Assembly (NCBI RefSeq): GCF_004310325.1
Contig: NZ_SIRT01000003.1
Location: forward strand, 124,001-188,000
Origin: Hyunsoonleella flava
GTDB lineage: Bacteria; Bacteroidota; Bacteroidia; Flavobacteriales; Flavobacteriaceae
Length of the DNA stretch: 64,000 nucleotides
Direction of reading: 5' to 3'
A model generated the notes under the pieces. It had not been told where the DNA came from, ran no database searches, and worked only from the letters and a program-made list of their open reading frames with translations. Below, in pieces: positions 41,602-49,239 of the stretch (positions within the stretch are counted from its first letter, which is position 1; each line of letters opens with the position of its first letter). The position numbers and the translations under genes are program-made.

Positions 41602-42873
41602 TTATGAAGCTAACTTTAGTTTTTTATCTATTTTTTTTTCCTCTTTTCTATATGCCATTACTACCGTTCGTTTCATTAATAACGACACGAATAAAGCGAC
41701 AACAAATAAACCTGCAAATACTTTTAAAGTTGTATCCAAAGAGCCCGTAGCATTTTTAACCATATCGTAAATGGTTGGCCCTACAACACCGGCTAATCCC
41801 CATGCTGCTAGTACCATACCATGAATGGCTCCTAGTTGTTTTGTACCAAAGAGGTCTCCTAAAAATGCTGGTAGGGTTGCAAAACCACCGCCATACATTG
41901 TAATTACCGTAAACAAAACGATTAAAAACAATATCTCCATACCTATTTGTGGTAAGAAATAGAAAGCCAAAATTTGAAATCCGAAAAACACAATATACGT
42001 ATTTGCACGCCCCAAATAATCAGATAACGTAGACCACATAATCCTACCCAAGCCATTAAACACACCTATTAAACCAACAATTGCCGCTGCTTCCATTGGG
42101 GTGTAATTTAATTTTTCCTGCATCATTGGACTTGCTGCAGAAATTATAGCTATACCACAAGCAATATTGATAAACATCATAATCCAGATGTAGTAAAACC
42201 GAGGGGTTTTTAACGACTCATTGGCCGTAATGTTTGCCATATCTTTTTTAATGGTTTTTCCCTCTCCTGGTTTAAAACCATCTGGAAGATATCCTTCTGG
42301 CGGACGTTCAATATATCTTGCAGAAGACAGGATAAGTACCATATAAATTAGTCCTAAGATATAAAATGCATTGGACACACCAACAGAATCAAAAAGTGAT
42401 TGCATTACAGGACCAAATATTAAAGCTGCAAAACCAAATCCCATAATAGCCATTCCTGTTGCTAAACCACGTCGGTCTGGAAACCATTTTACCAAAGTAC
42501 TTACTGGTGTGATGTAGCCTAAACCTAGACCAATACCTCCAATAACCCCATAGCATAAATAAAACAACCATAACGACTCTAGTTGTACTGCCAATCCAGA
42601 ACCCAAAATACCTATACCGTAAAACAATCCTGCAGTTGTTCCACTTACTTTCGGACCAACTTTTTCAACCCATCGTCCTAAAAATGCAGCTGATAGACCA
42701 AGCAATAAAATAGCAATTTTAAATGCCCATTTTATAACGCTTCCATCTACATCAAATATATCCTTAACGGGGTTGGTCATCACCGAATAGGCATATACCG
42801 ACCCAATTGAAATATGTATCCCTACCGCTGAAGCAGCTATTAACCAACGGTTTTTTAGTTTTTGTGTTTGCAT
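41602..42873 (-). CDS. MFS transporter, oxalate/formate antiporter (OFA) family
   Basis: This 423-residue protein has 12 predicted membrane helices and the OFA/monocarboxylate N terminus (RWLIAASAVGIHISIGSVYAYSV), plus the motif WFPDRRGLATGMAIMGFG. OFA members exchange oxalate and formate or export lactate and other monocarboxylates. The start at the ATG 42873 was preferred over an in-frame TTG at 42903. It follows pflA by 34 bp and is in the pfl operon, so formate or pyruvate/lactate export is the natural guess; a FocA-type formate channel is not present in the window. Confidence 0.87.
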   Translation of the reverse strand: MQTQKLKNRWLIAASAVGIHISIGSVYAYSVMTNPVKDIFDVDGSVIKWAFKIAILLLGLSAAFLGRWVEKVGPKVSGTTAGLFYGIGILGSGLAVQLESLWLFYLCYGVIGGIGLGLGYITPVSTLVKWFPDRRGLATGMAIMGFGFAALIFGPVMQSLFDSVGVSNAFYILGLIYMVLILSSARYIERPPEGYLPDGFKPGEGKTIKKDMANITANESLKTPRFYYIWIMMFINIACGIAIISAASPMMQEKLNYTPMEAAAIVGLIGVFNGLGRIMWSTLSDYLGRANTYIVFFGFQILAFYFLPQIGMEILFLIVLFTVITMYGGGFATLPAFLGDLFGTKQLGAIHGMVLAAWGLAGVVGPTIYDMVKNATGSLDTTLKVFAGLFVVALFVSLLMKRTVVMAYRKEEKKIDKKLKLAS

Positions 42874-42907
42874 AATATTTAGTTTAGAATTGCAATAGTG
42901 CAACTCA

Positions 42908-43681
42908 TTAATTTATTCTTACTTCTTTAAAATATTGCTCTAAAATTTCTACAGCAGCATCAATTTCCTCTGGCTTATTTTCTCTGGCTTCCTTTAATTG
43001 GTAATCCCAACCTAAAGCTTCCCATTTATGAACTCCCAATTTATGATAGGGCTGAATTTCAATTTTCTCTATCGTTTTATAGTCTTTGAAATATTCTCCC
43101 ATTTGATGCAGAAGCTCAGGTTTATTCGTAATTTCTGGAATTAACACATAGCGCAACCACATTGGCTTTCCTGAAGCTTCTCTATACTTTGCAAAATTGA
43201 ATGTGGTTTCTTTATTTTTTTGTCCAGTGATATATTCGTATCCCTCCTCTGTCATGTGCTTTATGTCCAGCATTACCAAATCGGTATAGTCATCTAACAA
43301 CTCTTCTGTAAAGTGATTTAAAATTCTGCCGTTAGTATCAATATTAGTATGGATACCTTCTTCTTTTAAGCGCTTAAACAGGGACAATAATTCTTTTGAT
43401 TGCAAAAGGGGTTCTCCTCCCGAAACCGTAACTCCTCCTCTTTTTCCAAAGTATGGTTTCTCCTTTATTGCCATTTGTACCAACTCTTCAATTTGATACT
43501 CCTTTCCACCATGCGTATCGATAGTATCGGGATTATGGCAATACAGACACTTTAATTTGCAGCCTTGTAAAAAAATAATCATTCTTACTCCTGGACCATC
43601 ATGTGTGCCGAAGGATTCAATGGAATGTACTCTTAATATATTGTCTTTTGATTGGATAACCTTGGGTTTTAAAATTAGCAT
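42908..43681 (-). CDS. pflA: Pyruvate formate-lyase activating enzyme
   Basis: PflA is a radical-SAM enzyme that installs the glycyl radical on PflB. The 257-residue protein has CKLKCLYCHNPD (CxxxCxxC, about residues 36-43) binding the 4Fe-4S cluster, and GGVTVSGGEPLLQ, the SAM-contacting GGE motif. The length fits PflA rather than longer activases with ferredoxin domains. Its start codon lies at the 3' end of a strong hairpin between pflB and pflA. It is the second gene of the pfl operon. Confidence 0.94.
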   Translation of the reverse strand: MLILKPKVIQSKDNILRVHSIESFGTHDGPGVRMIIFLQGCKLKCLYCHNPDTIDTHGGKEYQIEELVQMAIKEKPYFGKRGGVTVSGGEPLLQSKELLSLFKRLKEEGIHTNIDTNGRILNHFTEELLDDYTDLVMLDIKHMTEEGYEYITGQKNKETTFNFAKYREASGKPMWLRYVLIPEITNKPELLHQMGEYFKDYKTIEKIEIQPYHKLGVHKWEALGWDYQLKEARENKPEEIDAAVEILEQYFKEVRIN

Positions 43682-43719
43682 CTGAAAAAGAAGCGTTTTA
43701 ATCTTCGTTTTTCAGATGC
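43678..43719 (-). promoter_or_regulatory. Hairpin covering the pflA start codon
   Basis: GCATCTGAAAAAGAAG (43678-43693) pairs with CTTCGTTTTTCAGATGC (43703-43719), with one bulged base and a 9-base loop. In the transcript the ATG of pflA (43681-43679) is in the 3' arm, paired with the 5' arm. This fits reduced translation of pflA relative to pflB, or processing of the transcript between the two. No T tract follows, so it is not a plain terminator. Confidence 0.7.
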
Positions 43720-43739
43720 TTACAAAATATAAATAAAGT

Positions 43740-45965
43740 TTAGATTGATTCGTGGAATGACCTGGTAATCACCTCCATTTGTTGCTCTTTTGTTAAGCGA
43801 ACAAAATTTACTGCATAACCAGAAACTCTGATTGTTAACTGTGGATACTCTTCTGGATGCTCCATAGCATCTAGCAAGGTTTCTTTATCCAATACATTTA
43901 CATTAACGTGCTGTGCATTCTTGGAGAAATAACCATCTAAAATACATGCAAGGTTTTCAATACGTTCTTCTTCATTGGCCCCCAGTGATTTTGGAACTAT
44001 AGAGAATGTATTTGAAATTCCATCTTGAGAATCTTTATAATCTATTTTTGCTACAGAATTTAAAGATGCTATAGCACCTTGAGAATCTCTACCGTGCATT
44101 GGGTTTGCCCCTGGCGCAAATGGTATCCCTTTAGCTCTACCATCAGGTGTTGCTCCTGTTTTCTTACCATAAACCACATTTGAGGTAATAGTTAATACAG
44201 ACATTGTAGGTTCTGCATTTTTGTATACAGGTAGTTTTTTCAATTCGTCATTAAAGTCGGCAACAGCATTTGCAGCCAATGCATCAACCCTATCGTCATC
44301 ATTACCATAGCATGGGAATTCACCTTCGATTTCAAAATCAACTGTTAAGCCTTCCTCATTTCTTATTGGTTTCACTTTCGCATATTTGATAGCTGACAAT
44401 GAATCTGCTACAATTGATAATCCAGCAATACCGTAAGCAATATTGATGCTTGGGTTGGTGTCAATCAATGCCATTTGTGCTTTTTCGTAATAGTACTTAT
44501 CGTGCATGTAGTGAATAATATTCATAGAATCGTTATACACTCTTGCAACTTCCTTCATGGCAATTTTGAAGTTAGCCATTACTTTGTCAAAATCTAAAAC
44601 TTCGCAAGTACAAGGCTCAATGCCATCTACCATTTGGGTTCCAGTAATTTCACATTTACCGCCATTAATTGCTAATAATAATGTTTTAGCCAAATTGGTA
44701 CGTGCCCCAAAGAACTGAATTGATTTACCCAAAGCTTGATAAGACACACAACACGCAATACCATAATCATCAGAACCTCTGTTGGTTCTCATCATTTCAT
44801 CATTTTCAAACTGAATTGAAGAGGTATCAATAGCTACTTTTGCACAATAATCCTTAAAGTTTTGAGGTAATTTTTCAGACCAAAGAATGGTCATATTTGG
44901 TTCTGGTGAAGGACCTAAGTTATAAAGTGTATTTAAGAAACGGAAAGAAGTTTTAGTTACCTTTGTTCTTCCATCGTCAAACATACCACCAATAGCCTCT
45001 GTAACCCAAGTTGGGTCACCAGCAAAAATCTCATCATAAGCACTCATTCTTAAATGACGCACCATTCTCAATTTCATCACAAATTGATCGATATACTCTT
45101 GAGCTTCTTCTTCAGTAATTAAGCCTTCTTGTAAATCGTTTTCAATAAATATATCTAGGAATGTAGATACATTACCCAAAGACATAGCTGCACCATCTTG
45201 CTCTTTCACCGCAGCGAGATATCCCATGTAAGTCCATTGTACGGCTTCTCTAGCATTTTCAGCTGGTCTACTTAAGTCTAAATCATATTTAGCACCTAAA
45301 ACTATCATATCTTTTAGCGCTTTAATTTGATCTGAAACTTCCTCACGAAGACGAATTACTGCATCCGTCATTGGTCCTCCAATATTAGCTAAATCAGCTT
45401 TTTTAGCCTCTATTAATGCATCAATTCCATAAAGAGCCACACGACGATAATCTCCAATTACTCTACCACGCGCATAGTTATCAGGTAAGCCAGTTAAAAA
45501 TCCTAACGAACGGAATTTTTTAATTTCGGCATTGTAAGCAGAAAACACCCCATCATTGTGTGTTTTTACGTATTTAGAGAATAATTCCGTTAAATTATCA
45601 TTTGGTTTTACACCTTGCTCAGCTAATGCTTTTTGAACTACTTTAAAACCTCCAAAAGGTTTCATTGTACGTTTTAATAACTCATCGGTTTGCAATCCAA
45701 CAATTACTTCATTTGCCTTGTCTATATATCCTGCATTAAACGCACTAACGGTCGAAATGGTTTCCGTATCTAATGCACGAACGCCATTATTTTGTCGCTC
45801 CTCTTTTACAGCCTCCTTGCATAGTTCCCATAATTTTTGGGTTTTTTCGCTTGGGCCTACTAAAAAATCTTGTGTTCCATGATAAGGTGTTATGTTATTA
45901 GAAACAAAATCCCTAACATCAATCTTATCAATCCAACTTCCGGTTTTAAATTGTTTTACTTCCAT
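43740..45965 (-). CDS. pflB: Formate C-acetyltransferase (pyruvate formate-lyase)
   Basis: PflB cleaves pyruvate with CoA to acetyl-CoA and formate in anaerobic metabolism. The 741-residue protein has the catalytic Cys pair in [14 protein letters not shown] (about residues 405-406) and the glycyl radical site [14 protein letters not shown] (Gly about residue 716). The dimer needs anaerobiosis, since oxygen cleaves the radical form. It is the first gene of the pflB-pflA-OFA operon, with a promoter carrying a perfect palindrome. A strict or facultative anaerobic mode is implied for this organism. Confidence 0.96.
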   Translation of the reverse strand: MEVKQFKTGSWIDKIDVRDFVSNNITPYHGTQDFLVGPSEKTQKLWELCKEAVKEERQNNGVRALDTETISTVSAFNAGYIDKANEVIVGLQTDELLKRTMKPFGGFKVVQKALAEQGVKPNDNLTELFSKYVKTHNDGVFSAYNAEIKKFRSLGFLTGLPDNYARGRVIGDYRRVALYGIDALIEAKKADLANIGGPMTDAVIRLREEVSDQIKALKDMIVLGAKYDLDLSRPAENAREAVQWTYMGYLAAVKEQDGAAMSLGNVSTFLDIFIENDLQEGLITEEEAQEYIDQFVMKLRMVRHLRMSAYDEIFAGDPTWVTEAIGGMFDDGRTKVTKTSFRFLNTLYNLGPSPEPNMTILWSEKLPQNFKDYCAKVAIDTSSIQFENDEMMRTNRGSDDYGIACCVSYQALGKSIQFFGARTNLAKTLLLAINGGKCEITGTQMVDGIEPCTCEVLDFDKVMANFKIAMKEVARVYNDSMNIIHYMHDKYYYEKAQMALIDTNPSINIAYGIAGLSIVADSLSAIKYAKVKPIRNEEGLTVDFEIEGEFPCYGNDDDRVDALAANAVADFNDELKKLPVYKNAEPTMSVLTITSNVVYGKKTGATPDGRAKGIPFAPGANPMHGRDSQGAIASLNSVAKIDYKDSQDGISNTFSIVPKSLGANEEERIENLACILDGYFSKNAQHVNVNVLDKETLLDAMEHPEEYPQLTIRVSGYAVNFVRLTKEQQMEVITRSFHESI

Positions 45966-46371
45966 CTCTTTATATATTTATATTTTGTAAAATTTATGTC
46001 ATCATTTGACTGTCCAAAGGTAAAAACAGACATTCTTAAAAAAGATGACAATTGTCATTAAACGCAACAAATCAGAGATTTAACAAAGATTTTTATCAAC
46101 GAAAACGTTTGAGTTTTTAGCTATAATAAAGAATTATTCAATATTTTGATTCAAATCATAGAAAAAACACTATTCTAACATGTTTTACTTGAAAAAAACG
46201 CCTTTTTTTTATAAAAAAGTTTGATTTTTAATAAAAATGAGCACCCATATTACTATCAAAAAAACTCTCTTAAAATAATTACATAAATCACCTTCAAAGC
46301 CCTAACAAATAAGTACTATTGGGAAATCATTATTATTTTCATAATTTGCATTGATATATTCTAGACACGAT
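45966..46371. other. Divergent intergenic region between pflB and the acyl-CoA ligase
   Basis: This 406-bp region holds the pflB promoter and palindrome. Farther right, TTGAT-TCAA-ATCAT at 46146-46159 matches the FNR box TTGATnnnnATCAA in nine of ten positions; it is about 210 bp before the ligase ATG. The rest is A/T-rich with no open frame of note. Confidence 0.55.
46015..46058 (-). promoter_or_regulatory. pflB promoter with 14-bp palindrome at class II position
   Basis: On the minus strand the -7 element TACCTTTG (46022-46015) is preceded after 22 bp by the perfect palindrome ATGACAATTGTCAT (46058-46045). Its centre is about -42 from the predicted start near 46009, as for class II CRP/FNR activators. 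No -33 TTG is present, which also fits an activator-dependent promoter. Confidence 0.6.
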
Positions 46372-48147
46372 ATGACAGAGATTAGTAGACTTTTTGACTT
46401 TCCGTATTACCAATTGGAGCACAAACCAAATGACTCCGCATTAGTTACCAAATATGACGGTAAATGGATAAAAACATCAACCCAAGAGTATATTGATAAG
46501 GCTAATGCTTTAAGTAGAGCCTTGTTGAAACTTGGGGTTAAAAAAGATGATAAAATTGCTGTTATTTCTTCTACGAATAGAACTGAATGGAACATTGTTG
46601 ACATCGGAGTCTTACAAGTTGGCGCTCAAAACATCCCCATTTATCCCACCATATGTGCTGAAGATTACGAATATGTGATTAATCATAGCGAATCTATTTA
46701 CTGTTTTGTCTCAGATGAAGAAGTGCTTGAAAAAGTAAATAAGGTTAAGAAGAATACTAACATAAAGGAAGTATATTCTTTTGATCATATTAATGGATGT
46801 AAGCATTATTCTGAATTATTTGAATTAGGTGCCGACACATCGAATCAAGGTGATGTTGAAGCTCGAAAAAAAGCGGTTCAACCAAATGATTTAGCAACTA
46901 TAATTTATACCTCTGGAACCACTGGAAAACCAAAGGGCGTGATGCTTTCGCATTGGAATATAACGAGCAACGTATTGGACAGTGCTGCTAGAGTTCCACT
47001 TAGGCAGGGTGAAAATAAAGTATTAAGTTTTTTACCTATTTGCCACATCTTCGAGCGTGTTTTGATTTACATCTATCAGCACGCGGGAACTTCAATTTAC
47101 TATGCAGAAGGCTTGGATAAAATTGGAGATAATGCCAAAGAAATAAAACCAAACATGATGAGCGTTGTACCAAGACTGCTTGAAAAGGTATATGACAAAA
47201 TCATGGATAAGGCCGAAGACTTAACCGGCATAAAAAAAGCACTGTTTTTTTGGGCAGTGAGTTTGGGTGAACAATGGAAACCCTACAAAGAAAATGGTGC
47301 TTGGTATGAATTCAAGCTCAAAATTGCCAACAAACTTATTTTTAGTAAATGGCGTGCTGCTTTGGGGGGAGAATTATACACTATGGTTTCTGGTAGTGCT
47401 GCGTTGCAACCAAGATTGGCACGCATTTTTGGGGCTGCCAAAATGCAAGTTATGGAAGGTTATGGCTTAACCGAAACCTCACCAGTGGTATCTGTTGGTA
47501 AATATGCCGACAAAATGTACAAAGTAGGTACCGTTGGCATACCAATACCAAATGTGGAAGTAAAAATAGCAGAAGATGGAGAAATTTTGATAAAGGGGCC
47601 AAATGTCATGCTGGGCTATTACAAGGATGAAGGAAAAACGGCCAGTGTTATGACTGGAGATTATTTTCATACAGGTGATAAAGGCGAAATAGATCCTGAT
47701 GGTTTTCTCAAAATTACAGGTCGTAAAAAGGAAATGTTTAAAACCTCTGGTGGGAAATATATCATCCCAACCCTTCTAGAAAATCAGTTGAAACAATCTC
47801 GCTTTATTGAACAGGTAATGGTTATTGGCGAAGGCGAAAAGATGCCAGCCGCTTTAATTCAGCCCAATTTTGAATTTGTTCACGAGTGGATTGAGCGTAA
47901 AAATCACCCCGTTGGAGATTCGTTTGAAGCTATTGCAAACTCTGAAATAGTTCAAAAGAGAATTCAAAAGGAAGTAAATAAATGCAACAAAAAATTTGGT
48001 AAGTGGGAACAGATTAAGAAGTTTGAAATCACACCAGATGAGTGGTCAATAGATGCTGGACATTTGACACCTACTATGAAAATGAAAAGGGATGTGATAA
48101 AAAAGATGTATTCAACTTTGATTGAACACATTTACCGTCCGACGTAA
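46372..48147 (+). CDS. Long-chain fatty acid-CoA ligase
   Basis: The 591-residue AMP-forming enzyme activates fatty acids with ATP and CoA. It has the P-loop-like YTSGTTGKPKGVMLSHWN (about 175), the adenylation core (MEGYGLTETSPVVS) and the hinge DGFLKITGRKKEMFKTSGGK with the catalytic Lys region near the end. ATG 46372 was preferred over a TTG seven codons upstream. It lies before the fad operon in the same direction but is separated by a small membrane protein gene and a terminator, so it is probably transcribed alone. Confidence 0.93.
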   Translation: MTEISRLFDFPYYQLEHKPNDSALVTKYDGKWIKTSTQEYIDKANALSRALLKLGVKKDDKIAVISSTNRTEWNIVDIGVLQVGAQNIPIYPTICAEDYEYVINHSESIYCFVSDEEVLEKVNKVKKNTNIKEVYSFDHINGCKHYSELFELGADTSNQGDVEARKKAVQPNDLATIIYTSGTTGKPKGVMLSHWNITSNVLDSAARVPLRQGENKVLSFLPICHIFERVLIYIYQHAGTSIYYAEGLDKIGDNAKEIKPNMMSVVPRLLEKVYDKIMDKAEDLTGIKKALFFWAVSLGEQWKPYKENGAWYEFKLKIANKLIFSKWRAALGGELYTMVSGSAALQPRLARIFGAAKMQVMEGYGLTETSPVVSVGKYADKMYKVGTVGIPIPNVEVKIAEDGEILIKGPNVMLGYYKDEGKTASVMTGDYFHTGDKGEIDPDGFLKITGRKKEMFKTSGGKYIIPTLLENQLKQSRFIEQVMVIGEGEKMPAALIQPNFEFVHEWIERKNHPVGDSFEAIANSEIVQKRIQKEVNKCNKKFGKWEQIKKFEITPDEWSIDAGHLTPTMKMKRDVIKKMYSTLIEHIYRPT

Positions 48148-48250
48148 TTTTTTTTAGGCAACTTTCAACTGTATTACCCTTAAATATATGATATTTAAGT
48201 AGTTACTCATTTTTTAGTATATTTAGGCATAACCAATTAAAACTAAAAAA

Positions 48251-48643
48251 ATGAAAACAAAGAATTTCTTAGTGTCAGGTATTGTTGGAGGTATTGTAGA
48301 CTTCCTTTTAGGATGGCTATTTTACGGAATTATTTTCGTAAACACTTTTCCTCAACCCGAAGAAAGTTCACGTACAATGCTATTTATATTTTTGGGCTGC
48401 TTAACTTTTGGTCTTTTTGTTTCATACATTTATAATCGATGGGCACAAATTTCAACTTTAGCAACTGGCGCTAAGGCCGGAGCAATTATCGGGCTTTTTA
48501 TCGGATTGTTCTATAACTTTTTTGGATTGGCAATGCAACCAGGACAAACGTTTGAATTAGCTGCATTAGACGTGGTAATATCCATTGTAATGACAACTAT
48601 TATAGGTGCTGTAATTGGTGCCGTAAATGGAAAACTAGGTTAA
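48251..48643 (+). CDS. Small membrane protein of unknown function
   Basis: The 130-residue protein has four hydrophobic segments (about 7-30, 40-60, 72-95 and 105-126). Glycine-rich helices (GIVGGIVDFLLGWLFYGIIF, GAKAGAIIGLFIGLFYNFFG) resemble small DUF-type membrane proteins, but I recognise no family and no catalytic motif. It has its own terminator. Confidence 0.7.
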   Translation: MKTKNFLVSGIVGGIVDFLLGWLFYGIIFVNTFPQPEESSRTMLFIFLGCLTFGLFVSYIYNRWAQISTLATGAKAGAIIGLFIGLFYNFFGLAMQPGQTFELAALDVVISIVMTTIIGAVIGAVNGKLG

Positions 48644-48666
48644 AAACTAACGTCATAAATTTTAAC

Positions 48667-48692
48667 AATCACCTCCTTTCGAGGTGATTTTT
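48667..48692 (+). terminator. Terminator after the small membrane protein gene
   Basis: AATCACCTC (48667-48675) pairs with GAGGTGATT (48681-48689) with a 5-base loop, followed by a T tract. Confidence 0.9.
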
Positions 48693-48725
48693 TTATTGGG
48701 TTATACCAAAGTCATTTTTATTTTA

Positions 48726-48762
48726 TTTATTATGCATGCATAATAAAATTTTATTATATTTG
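48726..48762 (+). promoter_or_regulatory. fad operon promoter with 22-bp perfect palindrome (MarR operator)
   Basis: The palindrome is TTTATTATGCA (48726-48736) followed by its exact mirror (48737-48747). It ends 7 bp before an exact -7 element TATATTTG (48755-48762), so it covers the -33 region. MarR proteins bind palindromes of this size; the most economical view is that the MarR gene starting at 48782 represses its own operon here. Confidence 0.75.
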
Positions 48763-48781
48763 GGAATTCTAACTCTCAAGA

Positions 48782-49222
48782 ATGAAAGATAAAACAATAG
48801 ATTATGTGCTAAGAACCACGTGGCTAACGGTTAACAAAATGTATAACGAAGAAGCCGCAAAGTTTGAAAGCACAATGGCTACAGGCTTTACTTTATTGAG
48901 TATAGATCCGGAAAAAGGCACACCCTCAACAGCCCTTGGCCCAAAAATGGGAATGGAAGCAACGAGTTTATCGCGCATATTGAAAACTATGGAAAAACGT
49001 GGTTTAATAGAGCGCCATCCAAACCCTGAAGATGGAAGAGGTGTTTTAATTCATTTAACCGAGTTTGGAAAAGAAAAGCGCGAACTTTCAAAAGAAAAAG
49101 TGTTAGGCTTTAATGAAGCCATCAAAAAAAATGTAGACGAAGAGAAAATAAATCATTTCTACGAAGTTGCAGAGACCATCAATGAATTGGTTTCAAACAA
49201 AAAAATATATAACGAGAAGTAA
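48782..49222 (+). CDS. MarR family transcriptional regulator of fatty-acid degradation
   Basis: The 146-residue protein is a winged helix-turn-helix regulator: LGPKMGMEATSLSRILKTME is the recognition region and RGLIERHPNPEDGRGVLIHL the wing with the DGR motif. It is the first gene of an operon with FadN, FadA and FadE homologues (17 bp to fadN) and its promoter carries a perfect palindrome. Acyl-CoA is a likely inducer by analogy with FadR-like regulators, but the family differs, so this is inference. Confidence 0.88.
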   Translation: MKDKTIDYVLRTTWLTVNKMYNEEAAKFESTMATGFTLLSIDPEKGTPSTALGPKMGMEATSLSRILKTMEKRGLIERHPNPEDGRGVLIHLTEFGKEKRELSKEKVLGFNEAIKKNVDEEKINHFYEVAETINELVSNKKIYNEK

Positions 49223-49239
49223 ATCTTAGTGTAAAAAAC

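Noticed and set aside
46146-46159. FNR-box-like TTGAT-TCAA-ATCAT as the main anaerobic control of pflB
   Set aside because: It is about 130 bp upstream of the predicted pflB start site and far from the ligase start; the palindrome at 46045-46058 is placed much better. Kept only as a weak note.
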